Assembly: GCF_021653975.1 (NCBI RefSeq)
Contig: NZ_JAJKFK010000004.1
Coordinates: forward strand, 58,926 to 122,925
Direction: 5' to 3'
Length of the DNA stretch: 64,000 bases
From: Amycolatopsis sp. GM8
GTDB taxonomy: Bacteria; Actinomycetota; Actinomycetes; Mycobacteriales; Pseudonocardiaceae
In this document: positions 7,876 to 16,451 of the stretch, piece after piece
Position numbering within the stretch: position 1 is the first letter of the stretch
How the letters are laid out: the number at the start of each line of letters is the position of its first letter
Program-made: the position numbers and the translations under genes
Notes under the pieces: generated by a model
Seen by the model: only the letters and a program-made list of their open reading frames with translations
Database searches by the model: none
What the model was told of the DNA's origin: nothing

Positions 7876-8961
7876 GTGGTCAAGTCATGGCTTTTCGAGA
7901 TTTTCAGCTACCCGTACGATCCGGACCCCGCGAAGTTCGATCCGCGGCTGTGCAAGGAGCTGTACGACTGGAAGCTCGAATCCTGGGTCGCCGCCGAGGA
8001 GCTCGGATTCGACGGGGTTTTCTTTTCCGAACACCATTTCACGCCGTACAGCATCAGCCCCTCGCCGAACCTGCTCGTGGCGACGCTGGCCCAGCGGACC
8101 AGCCGGATGAACATCGGGGTGATGGCCAACATCACCGCCTTCCACAACCCTCGCCGCCTGGCCGAAGAGGGCGCGATGCTCGACCACCTCACCGGTGGCC
8201 GGCTCGAGGTCGGCATGGGGCGCGGAGTCGACGAGCCCGAATTCCTCCGCGAAGGCATCAAAATGGAAGAGACCCGCGCACGATTCGAGGAATCGGTCGC
8301 GCTCATCCAGGCCGCTTGGAAGCAACCCACCTTCACATTCAAGGGTGAGTTCTACAATTACGACAACGTCGGCATCTGGCCCCGGCCCCTGCGACCCAAT
8401 CTGCCGATCTGGGTGACCGCGCTGAGCCCGCAAACAGTGAGCTGGGCGGCCAAACAGGGCTTCAGGTTCACCTCGGTCTTCTCACCGACCGACAACATGC
8501 GGTCCGTTTTCGAGGGGTACAAGAAGGCGGCCGCGGAGGCCGGCCGCGACGCGGAGGCCGGCGATATGGGGGTGTGCCGCAATGTGGTCATCGCGGACTC
8601 CGAGCAGGAGGCGCGCGATCTCGCGGAACCAGCTTTCGACGCGTTGTTCGCGGCCTTCAAGGAAGCCGCGGTCTTCCACGATCTCGACAACGTGCCCACC
8701 GGCTACGAGCACTACCAGTCCTTCTTCCGCCCCTTCGCCGGAGAGAGCGTGTCGTTCGACGCGCTGATCGAGATCGGGGCGATCTGCGTCGGAACGCCGG
8801 AGACGGTCCGCGACCAGATCGTGAGCCAAGTGGAGACGATCGGCTGCGGGCACTTCCTCAACTGGGGATCGTTCGGCAACCTCACCAAGGAGCAGACGAT
8901 GCGTTCCTACCAGCTGTTCGGTGAGCACGTCGTGCCCGCCCTGCATTCGCTGAACGTGTAA
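7876..8961 (+). CDS. LLM-class (luciferase-like) flavin-dependent oxidoreductase
   Basis: This 361-residue TIM-barrel protein is of the bacterial luciferase-like monooxygenase class. It has AEELGFDGVFFSEHHF near the N-terminus, MLDHLTGGRLEVGMGRG in the middle and the flavin-binding SPQTVSWAAKQGFRF segment. These enzymes use reduced FMN supplied by a reductase, or F420, to oxygenate small substrates. The GTG at 7876 is chosen because GGAG lies six bases upstream and a palindrome covers the earlier ATG at 7852. The stop is two bases before the extradiol dioxygenase start. It may hydroxylate or open the compound that feeds the meta-cleavage steps; the substrate is unknown. Confidence 0.88.
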   Translation: MVKSWLFEIFSYPYDPDPAKFDPRLCKELYDWKLESWVAAEELGFDGVFFSEHHFTPYSISPSPNLLVATLAQRTSRMNIGVMANITAFHNPRRLAEEGAMLDHLTGGRLEVGMGRGVDEPEFLREGIKMEETRARFEESVALIQAAWKQPTFTFKGEFYNYDNVGIWPRPLRPNLPIWVTALSPQTVSWAAKQGFRFTSVFSPTDNMRSVFEGYKKAAAEAGRDAEAGDMGVCRNVVIADSEQEARDLAEPAFDALFAAFKEAAVFHDLDNVPTGYEHYQSFFRPFAGESVSFDALIEIGAICVGTPETVRDQIVSQVETIGCGHFLNWGSFGNLTKEQTMRSYQLFGEHVVPALHSLNV

Positions 8962-8963
8962 CG

Positions 8964-9917
8964 ATGGCCGCCGAGCTGGCCCTGGTCTGCACATCGCACA
9001 CCCCACTGCTGCGGATCGCCGACCCGGGCGAATCCGTCGCGCGGCGGGTCGACGAGGCGCTGCACGGCGCCCGGGAGTTCGTCGATGCGTTCGACCCCGA
9101 TCTGGTCGTGATCTTCGGGCCCGATCACTACCAGGGATTTCGTTACGAACTGATGCCGCCGTTCTGCGTCGGCACGGCGGCGACCGCGGTGGGGGACTAC
9201 GGCACCAGTGCCGGTGAGCTCGACGTACCACAAGCACTCGCCGACGAGCTGATCGCGCATCTTCTGGCGGCCGATCTCGACGTCGCCATGTCCGAGAAAA
9301 TGGTCGTGGATCACGGTTTCACCCAGCCGCTGGACATCTTGTTCGGTTCGAGCGCCGCGAAACCCGTACTCCCCGTCTTCGTCAATTCGGTTGCCGAGCC
9401 GCTGGGGCCGATGCGCCGGATCAGGCACCTCGGCACGGCAGTGGGGGAGTTCGCCGAGCGACTGGACGGCAAGGTGTTGCTTATCGGCTCAGGTGGGCTG
9501 TCCCACGATGTGCCGGTCGCGCGACTGCGAGAAGCCGCACCGGATGTGGCCGCCTATCTCGTGTCCCAACGCCGCACCCCCGCTGAACAACAGGCGCGCG
9601 AGGAGGCGGTTTACCAGGCCGGGCAGGACTTCGCGCGCGGCGAGTCCACGCTCCTGCCACTGAACCCCGGTCTCGACAGGCAGATCCTCCAGCAGTTCGA
9701 GCGGGGCGACCTTTCCCAGTTCGACACGATGAGCGTCGAATGGCTCGGCGCCCAGGGCGGCAGCTCGATTCACGAGGTGCGGTCGTGGCTCGCGGCACAC
9801 GCCGCGCTGCAGGTGGCCGGACCCTATCGCACCGAATCTTCGTTCTACCAACCGATCCCCGAATGGATCATCGGTTTCGCGGTGACCACCGCGCGGCCCC
9901 GAGCAACGATCAGGTGA
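8964..9917 (+). CDS. mhpB: Class III extradiol dioxygenase, MhpB-like (3-carboxyethylcatechol 2,3-dioxygenase type)
   Basis: This 317-residue protein matches the LigB-fold 2,3-dihydroxyphenylpropionate 1,2-dioxygenase family in length. Likely Fe(II) ligands and acid-base residues are H12 (CTSHTP), H55 (FGPDHYQGF), H117 (VVDHGFTQPL) and H181 (GGLSHD). H117 and H181 match positions 115 and 179 of the E. coli enzyme. It would insert O2 next to a catechol hydroxyl and give a 2-hydroxy-6-oxo-dienoate. The C-C hydrolase at 10666 and the hydratase at 11481 supply the next two steps. The true side chain on the catechol cannot be read from sequence. Confidence 0.88.
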   Translation: MAAELALVCTSHTPLLRIADPGESVARRVDEALHGAREFVDAFDPDLVVIFGPDHYQGFRYELMPPFCVGTAATAVGDYGTSAGELDVPQALADELIAHLLAADLDVAMSEKMVVDHGFTQPLDILFGSSAAKPVLPVFVNSVAEPLGPMRRIRHLGTAVGEFAERLDGKVLLIGSGGLSHDVPVARLREAAPDVAAYLVSQRRTPAEQQAREEAVYQAGQDFARGESTLLPLNPGLDRQILQQFERGDLSQFDTMSVEWLGAQGGSSIHEVRSWLAAHAALQVAGPYRTESSFYQPIPEWIIGFAVTTARPRATIR

Positions 9918-9922
9918 GAATA

Positions 9923-10669
9923 ATGGTGGAGAAAGAAATGGTCGTCCAGACCAATGACGGGCCCATGACTGTCACGATTCGTCATCCCGATGGGGGCGGC
10001 CCGTTTCCCGTCGTGATCGTCTATCACGACGGACCGGGGCTGCGTGCGGACATCCACGATGTCACCCGCACCTTGGCGGACGCCGGCTATTACGCCGTCC
10101 TGCCGGATCTCTATCACCGGCTCGGGCGGCAGATTTCCTTTGACCTGGCCGGAATCGGCCAGGGGCCGGGGTCGCCGGAGTTCGACCGGCTGATGGCGGC
10201 GGTCACGTCGCTGGGCGATGACATGGTGCTGGCCGACACGGCCGCGGTGCTCGAAGCCACCGCGACGGACACCGCCGCCGGCCCGGGCGCCAAGGCCGCG
10301 ATGGGGTTCTGCATGGGCGCGCGGTTCACCCTGCGCCTGCTCGCCGCCGACCCCACTGGGTTCGCCGCCGGCTCGGCTCTTCATCCGTCGAATTGCGTCA
10401 CGGACGATCCTGACTCGCCGCACCGCAGCATCGGCAAGATCTCCGCCGAACTGTTCGTCGGCCTCGGCGCGGCGGACACGCTGTCGCCGCTGGAGCTGAA
10501 CCAGCCGCTACGCGACGAGCTGGGCGCGCCGTCGGTGAAGGCGACTGTGGAGGTCTTCGACGGCGCCGACCACGGGTTCATGTTCCCGCAGCTACCGGCC
10601 TATCAGCAGCACGCGGCGTCGGTCTCGTGGGACCGCACCCTCGACCTGTTCCGCCGAGCACTCGCGTGA
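9923..10669 (+). CDS. Dienelactone hydrolase-family protein
   Basis: This ~248-residue alpha/beta hydrolase has the dienelactone hydrolase triad: C130 in GFCMGARF, an aspartate in the C-terminal half and the histidine of DGADHGFMF. The family opens dienelactones and similar enol esters. The ATG at 9923 is used; an in-frame ATG at 9938 also has GGAG upstream and could be the real start. The stop overlaps the GTG of the next hydrolase by four bases. A dienelactone hydrolase beside a meta-cleavage set is slightly unusual, because classical dienelactone chemistry belongs to ortho-cleavage of chlorocatechols. Its substrate here is open. Confidence 0.87.
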   Translation: MVEKEMVVQTNDGPMTVTIRHPDGGGPFPVVIVYHDGPGLRADIHDVTRTLADAGYYAVLPDLYHRLGRQISFDLAGIGQGPGSPEFDRLMAAVTSLGDDMVLADTAAVLEATATDTAAGPGAKAAMGFCMGARFTLRLLAADPTGFAAGSALHPSNCVTDDPDSPHRSIGKISAELFVGLGAADTLSPLELNQPLRDELGAPSVKATVEVFDGADHGFMFPQLPAYQQHAASVSWDRTLDLFRRALA

Positions 10670-11484
10670 AAACGCAGGAAGTGACCACTGGTGCGGACAC
10701 GACGCACCTCGTGACGGCGGGAAACGACCACGGCGAGCCGTTGCTGCTGCTCCACGGGACTGGGCCGGGTGCCACGGGAGCGCTGAGCTTCCAGCCACTC
10801 CTGCCGAGCCTCACGGCGTACCGGTGCCTGATGCCGGACTTGGTCGGGTTCGGGCACAGCAGCCATCCACAGACCCTGGCCGCGGGTCCGGGACCATGGT
10901 TCGCGCGGCGCGTCGAGGCAGTACTCCAGCTGCTGGACGAGCTCGGGCTGGACCGTGTGCACGTGGTCGGGCACTCCTACGGTGCCCGGGTGGCGCTGGA
11001 GCTGGCCATCCGCGTACCCGAGCGGATCCGTCGGGTCGTTCTGCTGGCGGCAGGTGGGACACCGGTCAAGGCGAACCTGCGGAAACTGACCGGCTTCTAC
11101 CAGAACCCGAGCGAGGCCGCGATGCGCGCGCTGGTGAGCGCACAGTTGTCCCATGGCGATGTCCCCGGCTTCGACGACTACGTCAGGCAGCGTTTCGCCG
11201 TCGCGGCCAGGCCCGAGGTCCGGCGGTCGTTCGAGGCTGCCATGGCATCCGGAGAGCCCGCGCCGGTCTACGACGAGCCGCTGCTCGCCGCCGTCCCCCA
11301 TGCGGTGCTTGCGGTACATGGGAAAGACGACGCGACGATCTCGCCGGCCGCCAGTCTCTTCCTGGCAGAGCACCTTCCGCACGCGGACTTGCACCTGTTC
11401 GCCGATTGCGGGCATCTGGTGCAGTTCGAGGTTCCCGCTCGGCTCGGCGCCCTGATTCACGAGTTCGTGGCGGTGGGAGCGTGA
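10666..11484 (+). CDS. mhpC: Meta-cleavage product C-C hydrolase (alpha/beta hydrolase, MhpC-like)
   Basis: This 272-residue alpha/beta hydrolase has the oxyanion region LLLLHGTGPGATG, the nucleophile elbow GHSYGAR, the acid in VHGKDD and the base histidine in DCGHLVQFE. LHGxGPGATG is a hallmark of hydrolases that split 2-hydroxy-6-oxo-2,4-dienoates into 2-hydroxypenta-2,4-dienoate and an acid. The GTG start at 10666 and the stop at 11484 both overlap neighbours by four bases, so it lies in one tight transcript from 8964 to 12242. It is the expected partner of the extradiol dioxygenase. Confidence 0.88.
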   Translation: MKTQEVTTGADTTHLVTAGNDHGEPLLLLHGTGPGATGALSFQPLLPSLTAYRCLMPDLVGFGHSSHPQTLAAGPGPWFARRVEAVLQLLDELGLDRVHVVGHSYGARVALELAIRVPERIRRVVLLAAGGTPVKANLRKLTGFYQNPSEAAMRALVSAQLSHGDVPGFDDYVRQRFAVAARPEVRRSFEAAMASGEPAPVYDEPLLAAVPHAVLAVHGKDDATISPAASLFLAEHLPHADLHLFADCGHLVQFEVPARLGALIHEFVAVGA

Positions 11485-12242
11485 TCAATGTGAACGAGCT
11501 GGCCGCAAAGCTGAGCAGAGCAGCCGCGGACCGCGAGGTGATCACCCAGCTTTCGATCGAGCACCCCGAGCTCGATCTGGCTACGGCCTACCAGGTGCAG
11601 CGCGAACTGCGCTCGGCCGCGGGCCCGCTTGCCGGGTGGAAGCTGGGCGTGACGTCGCGGGCCAAACAAGCCCAGGTCGGCCTCACGAACCCGATCTACG
11701 GCTTCCTCGCCGCCGCGGCCGCGCTCGACCTGGGTGAACGACTGGACACCGCGCAGCTCATCCATCCGCGCTGCGAGCCCGAGATCGTGTTCATCCTCGG
11801 CCGCGACCTCGACGGCCCGCACGTGACCGCGGCGAATGTGCTCGCCGCGTCGGCCAGTGTCGCCGTCGGGATCGAGGTGCTCGACTCCCGCTACGCCGAC
11901 TACGAGTTCACGATGACCGACGTCGTCGCGGACAACACTTCGGCAGCCCGGTACGTCGTCGGCACGCCGGTGAGCCCACGGGACATAGACCTTCGTTCGG
12001 TCGGGGTCGTGCTGGCGAAGAACGGGACGGTCGTGGCCACCGCGTCCGGTGCGGCTGCCCTCGGTCATCCGGCGGCGGCCGTCGCGTGGCTCGTTCGGCA
12101 GCTCTCGACAACAGGGGAGGGCCTGCGAGCCGGCGAGATCGTGCTTTCCGGCGGCCTGACCGCCGCGGTTTCCGTCGGGCCCGGTGATGTCGTCACCGCG
12201 TCGATCGACCGGCTGGGCTCGCTCGACCTCGGCTGCGACTGA
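11481..12242 (+). CDS. mhpD: 2-keto-4-pentenoate hydratase (MhpD-like)
   Basis: This 253-residue protein belongs to the hydratase/decarboxylase branch of the FAH superfamily. Family features are GPLAGWKLGVTSRAKQ, the metal motif CEPEIVFILGRDL, the IEVLDSRYADYEF segment and the C-terminal GEIVLSGGLTAAVSVGPGD. It would add water to 2-hydroxypenta-2,4-dienoate and give 4-hydroxy-2-oxovalerate. The GTG at 11481 overlaps the hydrolase stop by four bases. The usual next enzymes, the aldolase and acylating acetaldehyde dehydrogenase, are not in the window, so that part must be encoded elsewhere. Confidence 0.9.
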   Translation: MINVNELAAKLSRAAADREVITQLSIEHPELDLATAYQVQRELRSAAGPLAGWKLGVTSRAKQAQVGLTNPIYGFLAAAAALDLGERLDTAQLIHPRCEPEIVFILGRDLDGPHVTAANVLAASASVAVGIEVLDSRYADYEFTMTDVVADNTSAARYVVGTPVSPRDIDLRSVGVVLAKNGTVVATASGAAALGHPAAAVAWLVRQLSTTGEGLRAGEIVLSGGLTAAVSVGPGDVVTASIDRLGSLDLGCD

Positions 12243-12344
12243 ACATGTTCGGACTTCGGCTCAGGCGGTTCGTTTTCCGGACTGCCCGCGGTGGGTGGCG
12301 GGCACTATGGTGTGACGAAGCTGCCGAGTGGAAGGTACTCGACG

Positions 12345-13379
12345 ATGACGTCGGAAAGCCTGCTGCGCACGAAGGATCTCGATGAGGCGTGCGGGTTTCT
12401 CACCAGTGTGTACGCACCACACCACATTACGGCGCTGGACAGTGGCCGATTCGGATTCAGTTTGCGGGTGCTCAACGCCGAGCGGCTGCGGATCGGATAC
12501 AGCAATTTCACTTCCGACGTCCGGCTCGACGTCCCGCCGCCGTCCTTTTATGTGTTCTGCTACGCGCCGGTGGGATCCGTCGACGTCACGTCTGGGCACC
12601 AGTCCGCCTCGGTTTCCCGTACCACCGCGGCGGTTTTGACGCCCAACGCGCCCTGGCGGTTCGAACGCTGGACCGACGACAGCACACTGATGGCGATGCG
12701 GATCGACCGCGCCGACCTGGAGGACGATCTGTCCGCCATCCTGGGGAGACGCGTCGTCGAGCCGATCACCTTCGGCGACAAACTGGACCTCACAAAGGGA
12801 CGGGGCGCCGATTTCGCCCGTGTCCTCCGGCTCCTGCAGGACGATGACGGCCAGCCGAGCGAACTGGCGCGGCAGCATCCGGTCATGGCATCCCATCTGG
12901 GACAACTGGTCCGGTCGGCGCTGCTCATGTCGCAGCCGCACAATTACTCGGACGAGCTCTACGAGGATCGGCGTTCGTGCCTGCCCACCGCGATACAACG
13001 GGTCGTCGATGTCATCGAAGACGACCCGATGCGCGTGAACAGCGCGCCTGAGATCGCGCGGATCGCCTGTATCAGCCTGCGAGCGCTCGAAAAGGCATTC
13101 GTCCGGCAGTTCGGCATACCTCCGATGGCTTACCTTCGCCAGGTCCGGCTCGCGCGCGCACGGAACGAGCTCATCCACGGGGACCCTGATGTCCTCACCG
13201 TTTCCGCGGTGGCGCTCCGCTGGGGATTCGGCCACCTGGGTCGTTTCGGCGCCGCCTACCAGGAGCGGTACGGCGAGCCACCCTCGCACACATTGCGACG
13301 CGGAACCCGCGGACTCGAATTCGTGGTTTCGCGACCATCATGGTTCGAAATGGGGTCGTCCGAAACCTACCCGCGATGA
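12345..13379 (+). CDS. AraC-family transcriptional regulator
   Basis: This 344-residue protein has an N-terminal cupin-like effector domain of the AraC-binding type (~residues 30-170, with YVFCYAPVGSVDV and LTPNAPWRFE). The C-terminal double helix-turn-helix is at ~240-325, with ISLRALEKAFVRQFGIPP and the second-motif wording WGFGHLGRFGAAYQERYG. Such proteins usually activate nearby catabolic genes in response to an aromatic acid. The ATG at 12345 fits a GGAAGG ribosome site at 12330-12335. It is co-directional with the meta-cleavage genes, about 100 bp behind them, and converges with the tandem TetR gene with only one base between the stops. Confidence 0.88.
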   Translation: MTSESLLRTKDLDEACGFLTSVYAPHHITALDSGRFGFSLRVLNAERLRIGYSNFTSDVRLDVPPPSFYVFCYAPVGSVDVTSGHQSASVSRTTAAVLTPNAPWRFERWTDDSTLMAMRIDRADLEDDLSAILGRRVVEPITFGDKLDLTKGRGADFARVLRLLQDDDGQPSELARQHPVMASHLGQLVRSALLMSQPHNYSDELYEDRRSCLPTAIQRVVDVIEDDPMRVNSAPEIARIACISLRALEKAFVRQFGIPPMAYLRQVRLARARNELIHGDPDVLTVSAVALRWGFGHLGRFGAAYQERYGEPPSHTLRRGTRGLEFVVSRPSWFEMGSSETYPR

Positions 13380-13380
13380 C

Positions 13381-14694
13381 TCAGCGGCTCCGCTCGCGCA
13401 CCCGGTGCGCGACCTCGCGGCCGAGTTCGTCGATTTCGGCGATGGCGTCCGGGTGGCCCGCCGGGTCCGCGGTGAAGGCGAATTCCCACAGGGCGCCCGT
13501 GATCTCGACGTGCAGCTCGTGGTCGAACAGGTCTCCGGCGGGCTCGACGAACCGGGCGACGGCGTCGCGCTGGCGGGCCGCGGCCACCCGCCGGTAGTAC
13601 GTGTGCATTTCCTGGAGCGTCTCGGAAGCCCGCCGGTCGAACCACAGCCGCCGGAGGCCGGGGTGGCGCGCAAAGAACTCGCGGTGCGCCGAGACGCTGT
13701 GCGCGACCAGCGTGTCCCAGTCGTGGGGTGCGGCGCGGACGGCCTCCTCGCCGACGGACAGGAGTTCGTTCATGAACTCGTAGGCGACGGTCGCCACGAG
13801 CGAATCCAGATCGTTGAAGTACCGGTAGACGGAGGCGGGGGAGGCGCCGGCGGCATCCGTGATACCGCGGATCGTGACGTTCACGCCATGCGGCCCTTCG
13901 GCGTCGATCAGCGACGAGGCCGCCGCGAGGATCTCCGCCCGTCGCTTCCGTCCCCGCTCCTGTGGCGGCTGTTCCGGCCGCCAACCGGGGAGGACCACGG
14001 CCTCCACATCCCGTACGTCTGGCTGCTCCGCGGGAAGAGGCACGGGACCGGGAGCCGCGATCCCGAACCGGCGGTGGAGGAAACGCCCGGCCAGCGCGCC
14101 TACTTCCGTGATCACCCGCGGATCCCCGGCGTCGTCGAGTTCGAAGGCGAGCTCCCAGAGCACGCCGACCATCTCGAACAGCATCGCGTAGGTCAGCGGA
14201 TCGTGCGGCGCCGTGGTGAAGGCGCCCATCCTCTTGCGCAGCATCTCGGCCAGCTTCGCGCGGAAATCGCGGTGGATGGCGACGACCTTCTCGGTGGCCC
14301 GCCGGTCGAACCACAGCTCGCGCAGACCCGGGCGCGCCGCGAAGTAGCCGCGGTAGGTGGCCACGACGACGTCGAGCAGCTCGTCGATGGAGTCCATCGG
14401 CTCGCTCGTCGCGGCCTCGACGACGGCGCTGAGGTCGTCGCCGTACTCGGCGGCCACGGCGGCGATGACCGAGTCGACGTCCGGGAAGTAGTGGTAGATC
14501 GACGCCACGGGCGTGTCGGCCGCGCGGGCTATGGCACGGAGTGTGACCGCTCGCCGCCCCTTCGCGCCCATCGAGTCGATGAGGTCCGAGGCGGCTCGGA
14601 TGATGTGCGCCCGGCGCGTCCGTCCACGCTGTTGAGGAGGCAGGGCCGGTACCGCGGAAGGCAGTGGCGGACGCCCCGCGGGAGTTGACACCAC
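13381..14694 (-). CDS. Tandem (fused duplicate) TetR-family regulator
   Basis: This 437-residue protein contains two complete TetR units in one chain. The first DNA-binding domain is at ~27-73 (VTLRAIARAADTPVASIYHY) and the second at ~249-296 (TIRGITDAAGASPASVYRY). Each is followed by a helical ligand domain, and the halves share wording such as RPGLRELWFDRRATE and HPGLRRLWFDRRASE. Both units begin with a matching lead (PPQQRGRTRR and PPQERGRKRR), and a proline-rich linker lies at ~211-247. This points to internal gene duplication. The unit length is ~222 residues. The gene is divergent from the linalool dehydratase/isomerase-like operon, with a 9-bp-arm palindrome between them. It is probably its repressor. 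Confidence 0.88.
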   Translation of the reverse strand: MVSTPAGRPPLPSAVPALPPQQRGRTRRAHIIRAASDLIDSMGAKGRRAVTLRAIARAADTPVASIYHYFPDVDSVIAAVAAEYGDDLSAVVEAATSEPMDSIDELLDVVVATYRGYFAARPGLRELWFDRRATEKVVAIHRDFRAKLAEMLRKRMGAFTTAPHDPLTYAMLFEMVGVLWELAFELDDAGDPRVITEVGALAGRFLHRRFGIAAPGPVPLPAEQPDVRDVEAVVLPGWRPEQPPQERGRKRRAEILAAASSLIDAEGPHGVNVTIRGITDAAGASPASVYRYFNDLDSLVATVAYEFMNELLSVGEEAVRAAPHDWDTLVAHSVSAHREFFARHPGLRRLWFDRRASETLQEMHTYYRRVAAARQRDAVARFVEPAGDLFDHELHVEITGALWEFAFTADPAGHPDAIAEIDELGREVAHRVRERSR

Positions 14695-14746
14695 TCGATG
14701 CTATGGCGCGGCCGGACGGGGTTGCAACCGACGCGCCGTCACCTTA

Positions 14747-14773
14747 AAGTCGAACATGCATCACGTTCGACTT
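14747..14773. promoter_or_regulatory. Palindrome AAGTCGAAC-N9-GTTCGACTT, candidate TetR operator
   Basis: Perfect 9-bp inverted arms at 14747-14755 and 14765-14773 lie in the 143-bp gap between the tandem TetR gene and the operon at 14838. A TTGACG hexamer follows at 14779-14784 and may be the -35 of the forward promoter. Arms of this length beside a TetR gene are a typical autoregulatory operator layout. Confidence 0.65.
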
Positions 14774-14837
14774 CGTGCTTGACGAGGCGTCGCGCGGTTC
14801 GGTCGTAGACATCAACGCTGATCTCTGAGGAGCGGGC

Positions 14838-16451
14838 ATGACGAGCACTATCGAGGGCGGTCTCAGTACCGGAGGAGCGCCGGGCCTCGTGCAAGCGCCG
14901 CTCCTGTCGGATGAGCAGGTCGGGCACATCCGGCACGTCGACAACCTCTCGCGGCTTCCCCGCGGGGATTGGCGTCACATGGCGGGGCCGCTGCCCTTCC
15001 AGGAGGACTTCAGCGCTTACCGCTACCAGCTCGGGTATATGAGTCTGGCGATGGCGTTGGCGCACTATCACCAGTTGCCGGCCGCGCCGGCGGTGTTCAA
15101 GGGGCAGCTGGATCGGCTGATCGGGAAGATGCTCGAACCCGACGCCTGGTCGTACTGGCGGGACACCAGCACCCAGGGCGGCTACGGGCCGTTCACCCTG
15201 CCCCGCCTGCCCAGCCGTACCGATCCGGTCGCGGTGGACAACATCATGTACAGCGCCTATCTGCAGGTCATGACGCTGATGTACACGATGTTGTTCGACG
15301 ACCACACCTACGAGCAGCCCGGGTCACTCTCGTTCAGTATGCGACCCGTCCTGTGGGGCAAGGATCGCCACGAGCGGTTCGAGTATGACCAGCGATCCCT
15401 CAACGAACGCATCTACTGGAACATGGTCGAGAACGGCTACCTCGGCGTCGCCTGCGAACCGTTCTGCGTCTTCCAGGTCTGCAACCAGGTCCCCATCCTC
15501 GGTTTCCGCCTGCACGATCACCTCTACGGCGGCGACGTCGCGACCGAGGTCACCCAGGGCTATCTGAAGGCGTGGGAGCAGTTCGGGGGTGGCGTCAACA
15601 AGAACGGGCACTTCGCGAGCTACATCGTCCAGCGCAACGAGCTGCTGCCCGAGGACGTTCTGCTCGATCGCGACTCCGCGTGGACCGACGGCTGGCTCGG
15701 CATGCTGATGAACATGTGGCGACCCGAACTCGTCCGGAGCGTCTACCAGAACAAGATCGAGCAATGGCTCGACCGGGGACGGGACGGCCTCATCTCGGTC
15801 CGCAACCTCTCGCGCCTCCCCGGCAGCGCCGACCTGGTCGAACTCGGCACGCTCGGCGAGATCGGCTGGCTGGCGGCGTGGGCGTCGGAGATGGGCGATC
15901 GCGAGGTCGCCGACGGGCTGCTCGGTCACGCGGACACGTTCATGAACCCGCAGTGGGAGAACGGCGGTCTCTACTACCCGCGCCGGGACGAGACCTACGA
16001 CGACGCCGGCCACTTCGTCGCCGTCACGCCCACCGTCAGCAACGCCACCTTCCCCTACGCGCGCCTCAACGTCGCCGACGGGTTGCGGACGCTGTTCGAA
16101 CGTCCGTGGGCCGACGGCGAGCGTTCGAGGCCCGCGCTCACCGAGGTGCACCAGCAAGTCGACGTCCGCCGCGCCTGGTACCACGAGGACACCCGCTGCC
16201 TGCAGCTGGCCGTCAGCCCCATGCACGGCCTGTCGAGTGCGACGACGGACCTGGTGATCTCGCGTGTCTGGGACCGGGGTCCGTGGGTGCTGGCGGTCGA
16301 CGGCGTCACCGTCGCCCGAGGCGACGAGGGCCGCGTCGAGGCGACTCCCGAGGGGCGCCGGCTCCAACCGGAGCGCGTCGGCGACGGGTTGCGAATCTCG
16401 CTCGACCTGCGTGGCCGCGCCGACGTCGAGATGATCTGGAGCGCCGCGTGA
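14838..16451 (+). CDS. Linalool dehydratase/isomerase-like protein
   Basis: This 537-residue protein has the alpha/alpha-barrel wording of the linalool dehydratase/isomerase family. The segment DNIMYSAYLQVMTLMY (~134-149) aligns with the LinD block around NIMYKGH. ACEPFCVFQVCNQ (~205-217) aligns with the LinD active-site block CEPDNYFVQC. C206 and C215 are nine residues apart, as are catalytic C171 and C180 of LinD. The LinD histidine after NIMY is replaced (SAY). No signal peptide is visible, unlike periplasmic LinD, and a C-terminal extension of ~110 residues looks beta-rich. It may hydrate, dehydrate or isomerise a tertiary alkenol or terpenoid. It overlaps the SCO1-like gene by four bases. 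LinD alignment is from memory. Confidence 0.78.
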   Translation: MTSTIEGGLSTGGAPGLVQAPLLSDEQVGHIRHVDNLSRLPRGDWRHMAGPLPFQEDFSAYRYQLGYMSLAMALAHYHQLPAAPAVFKGQLDRLIGKMLEPDAWSYWRDTSTQGGYGPFTLPRLPSRTDPVAVDNIMYSAYLQVMTLMYTMLFDDHTYEQPGSLSFSMRPVLWGKDRHERFEYDQRSLNERIYWNMVENGYLGVACEPFCVFQVCNQVPILGFRLHDHLYGGDVATEVTQGYLKAWEQFGGGVNKNGHFASYIVQRNELLPEDVLLDRDSAWTDGWLGMLMNMWRPELVRSVYQNKIEQWLDRGRDGLISVRNLSRLPGSADLVELGTLGEIGWLAAWASEMGDREVADGLLGHADTFMNPQWENGGLYYPRRDETYDDAGHFVAVTPTVSNATFPYARLNVADGLRTLFERPWADGERSRPALTEVHQQVDVRRAWYHEDTRCLQLAVSPMHGLSSATTDLVISRVWDRGPWVLAVDGVTVARGDEGRVEATPEGRRLQPERVGDGLRISLDLRGRADVEMIWSAA

